From the NCBI GenBank assembly GCA_030737835.1, contig CM060853.1:7896134-7960133 (forward strand): a DNA stretch of 64,000 bases. The letters are read 5' to 3'. Positions 1-12,200 of the stretch are shown here, one piece after another (within the stretch, counting starts at the first letter, position 1; every line of letters starts with the position of its first letter). A model generated the notes under the pieces. It did not search any database. It was not told the DNA's origin and was given only the letters and a program-made list of their open reading frames with translations. This stretch comes from Acorus gramineus (lineage: Eukaryota > Streptophyta > Magnoliopsida > Acorales > Acoraceae). A program made the translations under genes and the position numbers.

Positions 1-214
1 ATGATTATTAAAACCAACAAATTCAAGAGCTATCAAATCTTTCATTCTTTGCATCATTCTGTGAACTCTCTCTTCAAGTGTGTTCCATCATCTGTGATCC
101 AGTTAACTTAGACAATGAAATGGTTTTCCTGGTGGTTTTCTTGGTAGTCTGATATGCAGTTTTTGATTAAATATGATGTTTATATTTACATACACTGGTT
201 ACTGCGGTGTTCAG
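1..214 (+). other. Transportin intron, upstream part
   Basis: AT-rich sequence ending in a good acceptor (TGTTCAG) directly before the first visible transportin exon. I see no coding sequence that fits the missing N-terminal HEAT repeats, so the preceding exon must lie outside the window. Confidence 0.6.
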
Positions 215-3200
215 GTCTGCATATTGCGATGCTCGTTTGCCCCCTGAGCGCTTGAGAGAGTTTTTGCCTCGTCTGATCCCTGTACAGCTTATTCCCATGG
301 CAAAAAATCACATAAGTTATTATGAATTTTGTTGAAATGTGGTAGATAATATCATACTTTGTTCATGGGATGCTACTTCATTTTGTAGGTATTGTTGTCC
401 AACATGGTATATGCTGAGGATGATGAATCTCTTGTTGATGCGGAGGTAAATCTTGTTTTTTTTTTTGTTATTATTTATTTCTTCTCTTTTGAGGTAGCTG
501 GAGCTTCTGAAGGAGTCTCAAGTGTCTTATATGTGAACGTGTATATGCAGGATGACGAGTCTTTCCCTGACAGGGACCAGGTATTCTTTTCCTGATTGCC
601 AAGGTTTTTTTGCCTTTCATACAGTCCAAATTGCTTGATTTTTAATGAAACATAAGTTTAAACATGCATTTATAATTAAACTCTGATACAGGATTTGAAG
701 CCTCGTTTTCATTCTTCACGTTTCCATGGGAATGATGATGCTGAAGATGTATGTTACAGATTTTGTTGCCTTCCCAGCTTTTTACTTTGTCTGTTCTGTT
801 TAATGATTTTTTTAGGTACTCTGTTGGATTTGTTTTGAACCTAACAAGAATCATTTCTTTCTAGGATGATGATGCTGTTAATGTTTGGAATTTGAGGAAA
901 TGCAGTGCTGCTGCTCTAGATGTAATTTCAAATGTATTCGGTGATGAGATTCTTCCAACACTGATGCCTTTTATAGAGGTAATATTTTAGAACCTGATTT
1001 TGTTAAGCTTCTCTATATGGTGTAAACATATAGCAATAGGATGCATGCATGAAGAAAAAGCAATTGCACATTTAAGAATTCTTTGCGCATCGAGGATAGG
1101 GGCTTTTTGTTTCCCTGCGGTAGACCCCTCCTCTACCTTTTAAGTTTTTATGCTTTGGGCGTGTGTACTTAATTTTGCAATAATATTGAGGCTCATGCCT
1201 ACCATTTCCTCAAAAAAAAAATTCTTTTTCTGTACAAACATTAGTATATTTAATTTGGGTTTTCTGTAGTAATATTTTATGGGCTCTTGAACATGGATTC
1301 TTATTTGGACATCTGAAGTGAATGGTATATATGATTCATAAAGCTTATGCTTAATTGTTTAGAAACAGGTCATGTAATGTTAATCTAAAAAATGATGATC
1401 CATCCATTGGTCATCAGTGTACTGGTTCCATATGTGTGTTTACTTCTAGCATGCAGAATAACTGTAGTGAGGATTCTTTTAACTGTTAAGAGTGTTTACA
1501 GACCAAGTTGGCCACTACCAGTGACTCAAACTGGAAAGAGAAAGAGGCTGCTGTTCTAGCCCTTGGTGCAGTATCTGAGGGATGCATCAATGGCCTTTAT
1601 CCCCATCTGCCACAGGTACTAGAGAAGCTAAAGTACAAATCTTTGGAATTTATTGTTGATATTCTTATAATTCAATGTTGTGTTTACGATTCTTAGTTTA
1701 TAACGATTTCATTGTTTATTCCTGGTGAACAAATTTTCTCAAAATAAATAAATAAATATAAAATGATATGAAACAAACCTGTTTCATTATCTGAACTATT
1801 CTTTCTTTGGTGTTCATGTGCTTTTTCTTTGACACAAATGTCATCCACTTGTTGCTGAAAGTAATCTGTAGAGATAGATATGGGTATCTCTGCTATATGC
1901 CATTTGAAGAAGAAACACTGTTTCCTTGAAAAAAATTGTCCTCGACTCCTGTTATTTTTAACTTTGCATTTCTTTTGGTGAATTTGAGTGGTTCTCACTA
2001 TTTCTGTTATGTTGTCCAGCACATTCAATTATATGGTCCCTGAAACAGATAACATAGTAAGTTGTTTATAATTATGATGATGGTGGTGATACTGTATTAA
2101 TGATAACGGTATGAAGTTTTAAAGTTGTTGGAGTTAGTCAAATGATGAAAACTGGATACAAATCGATTAGCTTTCTATGAGGAAAGGATTTATGAATGTG
2201 CTGCATTGTTTCTGTTCATATTCTTGTACAGTTAAGCACATCTTCACTGAGGTGGAGAGGGGTGTACCAAGTGATGCTTCAAATCTGTTATATATTTTTT
2301 CTTAACTGTAGGCATAGTTTGAATGACTAGTGTTTACAACAGGTATGATGTCTGACCTAGGAAAACAAACTCAGCCAGACTAATTATGGTCATATTATGT
2401 TTTGCTTGACTTCTGAGTTTTTGAATGCTTGGAATGCATGCCTATTATTCTTGATGCTTTATGACTGTTTCCATCTTGTAATAATATTTTGGAGACCATG
2501 TCGTAGTATTTTTTTTTATTAATATTGTTTTGTGCAGATTATTGTGATTCTTATGCCTCTTCTGGATGATCAATTTCCTCTTGTACGGAGTATCACTTGT
2601 TGGACACTTTCACGCTTTAGCAAATATATTGTTCAGGTAAAAATTATTCTCTTTATTTTTTATTAAAAATTGTAAATTAGTCGTGTTTAACGTGCATAGT
2701 TAGTCATGTTTAACTATGTGTAGTTTTTGGGACCTTTATTCTTCCGTGTTCTCATGGAGATGATTAGGTATGTATTATTTTCTTTTGGCATCTAGTACAT
2801 GAGCATGGACTTTTTGGAAAGATGTATATGATATTTATTGGCTCAAATTGTTAATATTTTAGCTTTCTTCGCGGATAAATTTATGATTGTGAGTAGTGTC
2901 CATGACCAAATCTTTTCTCTTATATTCTAGTGATAACTGCTAATTATTTTCATTCAGATTTTTCTATTTGATCTAAGTGTTTGCCTCACTTTGATTTTTT
3001 TTTCTCTAGAGGTTGGCCTCCATTGCCTGTTGGACTTATGTATCCATTGTATCTCAAAAAACATTGTCTCAATGGCATACCTGTTCTGTGGGTCCAACCA
3101 TTGCTCTTTCAACCACATACCTTTCTAGCCTCCTTGTGTTCAGTCAGAAACATCTTGTTACTCTTAATTCAGATGTCCAATTTTTTTTAATCTATTATCA

Positions 3201-6200
3201 AGGTATGATGGCGTTTGAGTTACATTCCAAATCTACCCATCTCCCGATCATCTCTACCACAAACATTTCAATTTCACAGCATTGAATGATATGCTGGTTT
3301 CTTATATTCATTGAACTATGTATTGGATGATGGATTTGCTATCTTTTTGCTTAAACCTATTTATTTGTTTGTTGTGGTTTGCGTGGCCTTTTACACCTCT
3401 GATCAACTGCATGCCTACATTATCATTATGAGCATCATCATTTTTTTTCCCCCTAGACGCCTTAATATTTCTTCAACGTCTCTCAAGTTTGAAATGAACT
3501 TAGGAGCCCCAACATGTTTACTATGTCTTGTTTGTGGTGAGCTATTCTCATATTACTAATATGTACATCTAATTTAATATGAGTTATGAGTGGGTTTCCC
3601 ATACACACAATGTGTCCAACCGAATTCCTTTGATGTTGTCTGTGGTCAATGGATGACCCAATAAAAGCATGGTGATGGTGGCAAATTTAGTTTTTGACTT
3701 TTGTCGAGTGAAACGTGAATGAGGAGAGGTGGTCTAAGTGAAATAAGTGATCCAAGTGAAACAAGCAACTATCAAGTGAAAGCATGAAAATAACAACTAG
3801 CATGGAAGTAAATGATAAAAGAAAGGTGAGGGAGGGATTTATTCAATTTTCATTTTATTGGTGTGCTCTCATGTAGTATGTCTATATGTGTGCCCCAATA
3901 AATTTATATGATCACCAAATTTTCTTACACGACTCACCCTTTATGTTTACATCATCTTCCATGCTTAGACTTCCCACCACTTTCCATTTCTTAGTACACA
4001 GAGAAATGTGGTTTGTAGAGGATTTGTCTTTAAAAAAAAAAAGAAATCAATATTGTTTGAATTGATTCTTGTATTGAATTCAAACAAATGTATTTCTTCC
4101 ACTATTGTTGTTAACTCAAATTGGCTAGAAACATCTAGATTGGGGACCTTAAATTATCTCATAAATTGTCAAGCAACCAATAGATCTCATGGTATATGTT
4201 AAATCAGGATTGTGGCAAAGACTTCTAAAAGGAAACTCAGATTCCATGAACTGATCCACAGGCATAATTTCCCTGCTCTATCTGGATATGCTGAGAGCGG
4301 AACGCTGAGAAGGGATTCATGTAGCTGACCCTGAATATTTAATAAAAGCTTCGCTATTATTGTTGTTGTCATGAAACCCCTCATATATTAATGCTTAATG
4401 GGCATTACCATCTGCATAGCCAAAGGTTTGCTGTGTTGTTGAAAGCCCATGAACTGCGTCACTCTTAGCTAGTCTTATATGTTTTGCTTCTTCTACGTGC
4501 ATATATTATTATATGTTTGGTTTGGATATCATCTGTGAAGGTATTTTGCAGACCATTTTCTTTAGAGTAGTCTTAATTTTACTTTTGAGTTGAAAATTTT
4601 TTAAGTTATTTTCTGTTGATTCTTTCCCTTTTTCTTCAAAATTTAGATTGGTCTAATACTGTATAATATACCTGCAAATGTAGGGTATGGACAATCAGAA
4701 AGGTCATGAACAGTTCGATAACATTCTAATGGGACTTCTACGAAAAATATTAGAGCCCAACAAGCGCGTTCAAGAGGCTGCTTGTTCAGCCTTCGCCACT
4801 CTTGAAGAGGTTCCTTTTTGGTGTTAGCAATGTATCATATGTTGGTTTAAATTTTAGATGTGTGAACTGAGAAATGTTTTATTTCAGGAGGCTGCAGAGG
4901 AATTGGCACCACACTTGGAAATTATTCTGCGGCATCTCTTGTGTGCTTTTGGAAAATATCAGGTTTTATTCAAACTTATTCATGATTCAGCATTTTATTT
5001 TGTCACTGTGATAGAAGTAATTATGTCCATTCTGAGAGATATTAATGGTCCTATCAGATACATAACATTGGTTACTGATGTAGTGCTTTGTTATACGTGC
5101 ATCTTAATTATCAATTTCCATGAAATATTGTATTTTTCATCTTCAGAGACGGAACCTCAGAATCGTATATGATGCCATCGGTACCCTAGCTGATGCAGTA
5201 GGAGGGGAGCTAAATCAGGCACGCTTCATTTTAAAACATGTCCTTATTTCCATTTGTTGGAAGCCTTTACTTCAGCTAAAGTTATCTGCATGTTGTATTT
5301 GCGATGATTTCATTTTCCTCAGTAATTTCTGGTATTTGATAATTACAGCCCAAGTATCTTGATGTTTTGATGCCTCCATTGATTTCAAAGTGGCAACAAC
5401 TTTCAAATTCTGACAAGGATCTATTTCCGCTGCTTGAATGTTTTACATCGATAGCACAGGTATACCTTATTTTGCCTCTTCCCTGCCCTAATGTGCACCT
5501 CTTTTGTTTTCTTTTTCTTTGTAAAAATTTTTGACACTTGAAAAGCAGTGTGTTTGATAGAGAAAAAGAAGAAAATGATGTCCTTTGACTCCTCACATAT
5601 TTTTCATTCTATTTCTCCGTCTCTTTTGATTTATGCTGATCTCTCTCTCTTCCCCCCCCCTCCCCCCCCAAATATACCATTCTTCACTATTTCTATTTTT
5701 GGGATGCTATCTGTGACTCAGCATTCATATAAAACCAACAAAATATCAAAAGCATTGATGTGGCCTTTATTTATTGTTGGGTTTCTTTTGTAAAATTTTG
5801 CCTTTATCTGCAATCATAATTTGTGATGTTTTCTTGTTATAGCACCCAAGTTAGTTTGTTTCTATTTTTTATATTTTTATGTCATTTGTTACTTTTTTTG
5901 TATCTTCCTTTTTTTTTATAGTTAAAACTGACTTCAGTTGGCTAGAACTTGTTATTCAATCATCCAATGCAATGCTGAAATTCTTTAAATGGGAATGATG
6001 AGTTTTTTTTAATTGAAAAATGAATACAAAATTGAAGCTTAGTTGTACTGTATTGTGTCTTTCAGGCGTTAGGTCCTGGATTTTCTCCATTTGCTCAACC
6101 TGTTTATCAGAGGTGCATCGATCTCATCCGTACTCAACAAATGGCCAAGGTTTTAGTTATGTCAATATTATTTATTGTCTTTAGATTGCTTGATTTTTTG

Positions 6201-9200
6201 TACATAATGCCATTGGGATTTTGGATTTTGATCAATCGATTTCTTGACTTTCTTGTTTTCCTAAAATTTATTGTTGATCTGATGACCAATGTTCAATTCA
6301 TGGGCTTGATTTATTTGCGAAAAGGTTTGACTAAAAATTCAAAATAATCACTGTAGTTAAAGGTTATTGGGAACATGTAACTCAGGAAATAATATATAAG
6401 GAAGATTGGAGTTCAAGTTTCACATGAGATACAGCTCATACAGCCCCCATATCTGAGTCATAAGCTTCAATACTTGTGCATTAATTATGGGCATAAGCCT
6501 CAATAACTCAAGGCCTAAGCCTCAAAAATACAATTGTATCTTAAGCATTAAGGTGCTTTTCTTTTCTTTTTTATTCCTTTTTCCAATCAAAAGTAGGGAC
6601 ATCACCTATATTTATATCAAGGTGCTTTTCTTATAGCTTTCCTTGAGGCAAGAGATGAGCCTTTTGAAACCATGGGTTTAATTTTGTCATGATACAAGCT
6701 TTTCTAGAAAAAAAAGTGCATTGCAGATTCTTGATTGAATGCATGAGAGCTATTCTCACATTGATATTTCTCCTAAAGCATGAGTGAGCTTCCTTTCTTT
6801 CCTTTATTTTTACAAGTTGCTGCTGTCGTAGTGTCGTGCCATGTTATTAACCGCTGTTTGGTACATTTTTTGACTGCATCAATGGTCTTGGATGTTTGCC
6901 TGCACTATCTTCGTGATGATGAATGTATTTATGAAATACCCTCAATATGATCATTTTATGTTGTGATGAGAGATTGCAGTTTCATTAATCTGGTGATCGG
7001 TTTAATCTTTTCCAGATTGATCCTGCTGGAGCTGGTGTTCAGTATGATAAAGAGTTCATTGTCTGTTCCTTGGACCTGCTGTCAGGGCTTGCGGAAGGTC
7101 TTGGTAGTGGGATAGAGAGTCTGGTAAAGCTTCATACCATTGCGATATATTCTTTGATTCTTGTCAAATAATAAAATGAGTGGTTATCGCGCTCCTTTTT
7201 TATTATATATTTGCGCTATTTTATTATATAACTTGAATATGCAGGGCCACCTAAGCAAACTATCTGTTCCATCTCAAATGAATGAACTCCATTTGGTTTG
7301 ATTTTTCTTAGATCACAATTTTCTCAAATAAAAAGGTGCATTATTCGATAATGAGAATATGGGTAATTACAGCCTGCACCTTGGCAAATAAAGCTTTCTA
7401 AATTGATTCCTGTTATAATATAAACGGCAATTTGGGTCAAACCATGTGCAATTACAAATCCATCCCCAATACGAATGGAACTCTATAAAAGGATCCCTGT
7501 GAGATTTATCAGTCCCTATAAATTTTTATTTGTACAAGCCATGCATCTCACATGCAGTTCCCCAGTGATGATGAAACAAAATTACTGCATTCTAGACTAT
7601 CTAAATGAACATTATGATCATAGGGTAATGGAGGTTATTCTGACATCTTATTGCAATCTTATAATATTTATTTTTCTTCTGAAAAAACCAAAATCTCATG
7701 CGTCATGCCTAGAGTGATGATGATTTGTAGAATGTATTAAGTGATACATATGGCTGATTGGTTTGTAAAAATCCCATTCTTTGGCTAAAACAAACAGGAA
7801 AGGAATGCTGAATTGGTTGTTTGGATTTCAATAGTTTCTGACCTGAGCAGGTTGAATTAAATTGCATTTTGCCAACTTGTCTGGTTTATGATACATGGAT
7901 GTGTAGATTTATGTTGTGTTATGTTGCTGGTAGAATATTTTGTTCATTTCTGATTCATTTTTTTGTAGGTTGCGCAAAGCAGTCTGAGGGACCTGCTTTT
8001 ACAATGCTGCATGGACGAGGCAGCTGATGTTCGGCAAAGTGCTCTTGCACTTCTTGGGGACCTTGCAAGGGTAAGTTGATGGAAAAAAATTAATCTTGAA
8101 TGCTGTCCTTTATATATATATTATTTCTTGTGTCTGATGAATTTGAAGTATAATGGTTTACATTTTCCAGGTCTGTCCTGTACATTTGCATCCTCGACTG
8201 TCTGATTTTCTTACCATTGCTGCCAAACAACTGGTAGGAATTTTTCTTCCCTGTTTTTTTGCTTTCTAATTTAGTAGTTCATTGTGATATAATATGCCAT
8301 GTTATTTTTGCAGAATACTCCGGAGCTCAAGGAGTCCGTTTCAGTTGCAAATAATGCTTGTTGGGCGATTGGAGAATTGGCTGTTAAGGTTGGTTTGTCA
8401 TCTGACATGTTTTCAAAATATAAGGAATTAATTAGACTGTAAGATTTACCCATCATTTCTTGTTTTTGTATGGGTCAATACTTTGACATCAATTTCACCA
8501 GTGATTGGCAAGTCTAATTATATTTTTCTTGAGCTCTTGGAGCGTTTTGAATTTGGATTTTTATCTGTGCCTTAATACCCTCAATTCATTCACTAGCATG
8601 TTTCCCAAGATTCAATGCAGTTCTGGTTAGCATAAAAAAGGTGGTCATGCAGCATGCATTGATATATGCCATTACTTGAACTAATGCATCGAGTAGACTT
8701 GCCTTAGAGAAATCGGTGTTTGGTTTGAGTCTGTCATCAAAACAAAAGAAAAACTTGAAAAGTAGATGTTTGATATGTAATTAAAATAAACATATTGCTT
8801 ATTGCGATTCTAGTGAGATGGTGGCAGGGGACGATATATAAACCCTGCACCAGGAGGTGATGGCAGAGTGACAGGGGGATGCTTTGCCAATACTAACAGT
8901 GACTTAGATAATCATTGTGTGACTATAATAATTCCAGAAATGGACGAGGGTTGATCTTTAGGAACTTAACCCTGGTTGTTTTATAGATACTATGGGAAGT
9001 TAGCAACTTAGAGTCTATTTCTTAGAATTCTGTATTTTGACGTGATTTTATAATTGGGAGCCCAAGGATTTTAGTGTTTGGTGTGAGTTGCGCAATTTCC
9101 CTTTATTACAGAAGGTTTTCTTGGAGAGCCCCCCAAAAAGCTGGATTTTGATTTTGCATGCTTGGGTTTATGTATCCTGTCCTATATTAATTCAGTTCAT

Positions 9201-12200
9201 AGCAAAGGAAAATTGTTTTGTTCTATTACTTCATGGTAGAATCTATGAATTGGTTTTTCAAAAAAGGTTTCTTGGTATAATCTGGCCAACGTAGATGATG
9301 TCGAAGGTGTTTCTTCTACCTCAGCGTTCTGAAGGCAATTTTATCTTCTCCCTATTTCTATAAGAAAAAAATGGAAATATTATGAATTATTGTGCTTGCC
9401 GAGATGTCTAAAAATAATCCTTTTTAGCCCCCGTTTGGATATATAATATGACTTATTCTTGGGTACATAGTTATTCAGGCATAAATGAATATAAATAAAG
9501 ATAAAGTGATTTTGTGTTTAGTTGTATTTTGAATTATTCTCGTTGGGAAACGTAATAATAAATTTTTTGTTGTTTGGGTAAAATGTGAATAAAGTATGGA
9601 TAAAGATTTATAAAAAGTAAAAAAATAATGATAGGTGATTTGATAGGTGATTTATTAGAAGTGATGACAGTTGATTTAACAGTGGGCCCATATATTCTTA
9701 GGGTGGAATAACTTTAATTCCAGGGGGTTCTTGTGGTCCCGACTGGGAGGGACAGAGTAGTGTGGAAACCAGCCCCTACTGATGGTTTCTGTGTGATGAG
9801 CTGCTATGAGTGGTTGAGCCGTTCAAGACTAGGGGCTCCGCAAGTTGCTCGGAAACACAAAGAAATTTGGGGATGCCATATTCCGTTGAAAGTAAAGACC
9901 TTCATGTGGTTGGTCTATCATGAGCGCATTCTTACCAAGGCGTACTTGGCTAAGTGGTCAACAAACATCAATCTTGCATGTGGCCTATGTGGGGAAACAG
10001 AGGAAACGGTGGAGCACTTATTCCTCCTGTGCCCTATAGCAAAAGAGGCATGGAGGTGGTTATGTTTGGCGACTGGAATGGATGGAAACTTTGCCTCGTT
10101 GGAGGAGCTCTGGAGGTCGGGGAGGAGACTTCGAGTTGTGGGAGATAGAAGTGTGGCCACGAAGGTTTCACAGTCCTACATCCCGGCTGTCCTATGGTCC
10201 ATTTGGTTGACTAGAAATCTCGTGGTGTTCCGTGGTTGCTATCCGTATGTGGAGAATATTTGTGAGGGAGCGGTGAGATTCATTGTGGAATGGGGATGCT
10301 CCTGTGCGGCGGCAGGTGGGGTGGTGATGAGGGAAGGACGTTTTTGTGTGTTGGGGTAGTTTAATCCTTGTGATCAATAGGGGTTCATCTAGGGATACTG
10401 GTTGGTAGAATCCTCTTTTACTCCAGTCCTCTCCCTACATGAAGTCCTTTTAATTTTATATTTTATCTCCTGTTTTTGTTCTTTTGGCAAGTGTCTTTGT
10501 AGCCCTTGCCTGGGCATTCCCTCTTCTATCTAATACAAGGGCGAATGCCAACCTTTTCTTCAAAAAAAAATAAAATAACTTTAATTCCAGAAGTTGATTG
10601 GAATCTATATATCACTTTATACCAATTTATTCGACATAGTTTATCCCTGGGTATTCCCTGCATCCAAACAACCAAAAACAACTATTCTGTTTTATTCTCA
10701 CTTATTCTTTGGGCTATTCCATATCCAAACGGGGGCTTAGACAATCCCTTTTTGTGCCAGAGACTACTTGTAACATTTACATTCCTTTATTAGTATTAGC
10801 ATGATGCTTCAATCTTCTGTAAAATTGTGAGTTTAATAAAACATAATGTTCCTTTGTCTTACTATCTATTGATTAAAAGGGTTATAGTTTTTCCATATGC
10901 TTGCTTTATTGTTGGACTTGCATGAAGAATTTTGTTATTTATATTCCAGGTTCGGCAAGAAGTATCACCTATTGTCATGACTGTTATTTCATGCCTGGTT
11001 CCAATTCTTCGAAATGCTGAGGTATTGGAATGTTAAAGTTATTTTGACTGTTTTTACTCATTTCCTTTTGTCGGGAGTTGTATGTATTTACCTAATTTTG
11101 TGCAGGGTCTGAACAAGTCACTCTTAGAAAACAGTGCCATCACTCTTGGTAGGCTTTCATGGGTTTGCCCCGAGCTTGTATCACCACATATGGAACATTT
11201 TATGCAGTTCTGGTGTACTGCATTATGCATGTAAGATGGATTGCCTTTCCTTCTTTGGTAGATATCTTATATTGTCAAGTCCTGGTATTATTTGCTATGC
11301 ATATTGTGCTGAAGCACAGCACACGAAGCTAATTGGTTGCTTTAATATTGGAGGTGATTAATATAATTTGAAATTTGTAATAGTTTTCACCCTAAAAGGC
11401 ACAAACACTTCAACAGACATGCTAGGTCTGTGTCTGTGTCCATGTTCAATACAATCGGACACAGAACACAAGACAACATGCATTTGATACGTGTTGGACA
11501 CATCCCAAATGTGGCATTAGAAAATAATTTTCTTGATTTTGAACGCATGTAGGATGTAGTGTACTAGTGTGTACACATGAGACATGCAATACAATGTTGG
11601 AATTTTTTTTTATTTGATATCTATTGTAAGATTGTTGATTGCATTCTCATTTTTTCTCATGTATTTATAATATGATATGTATATTTATTTATTGCCATAC
11701 TAGTTTTTCGAGAGTTGCCATATGTGTCCCATGTTTCATGCTTCATGGTTTTCACAACATCAGTTTGTCTCATTTTTATTGGAATTGGAGTTCGATGCTA
11801 GATATCACATGAACCAGAAACGCTGATTAAAGTTAGTGTAACTGCTATAATGCAATCTGAAAATTCAATCATCTGCCTCAAGCTAATAATCCTCAAGTTT
11901 TCATCACTTCATTTATTGAATGCGATGGAATCCATAATATCAGAACGGGAAAGTTTGTGCTTCTGATTCATTTATTTGAATGTGATGGAATCTTTAACTT
12001 CGGAATGGGAAAGTTTGTGTTTCTGAAGTTAAGCGATGCATTTAGGCACATCTTTCCACATCCACTAAAATATCAAATTTAAACTGTTGTGGTCATTGTC
12101 CATCAAATCAGAATGTAGAGATTTTTCTCGAGTCCTCTATTAGTATCCAAAGTGTAAAACAACCAAAACATTTTATAGTATGGGGCATAGGGATTATATC

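Larger units (their letters stand above)
9427..10736. mobile_element. Tourist/PIF-Harbinger-type MITE carrying a LINE insertion
   Basis: The terminal inverted repeats start GCCCCCGTTTGGATAT and end in the exact complement ATATCCAAACGGGGGC. They are flanked by TTA on both sides (9424-9426 and 10737-10739), the 3-bp target duplication of PIF/Harbinger elements. Without the inner LINE and one target duplication the MITE is about 443 bp. It sits in the 2.5-kb transportin intron 8389-10949. A related copy without the LINE is at 34321-34727. No transposase frame is present, so it is non-autonomous. Confidence 0.88.

Noticed and set aside
2981-3285. Overlapping 69- and 90-codon frames in a transportin intron
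   Set aside because: They lie inside the intron, show no domain and do not extend the transportin reading frame.
9918-10377. Minus-strand frames opposite the LINE fragment
   Set aside because: Shadows of the LINE ORF2 frame on the plus strand.
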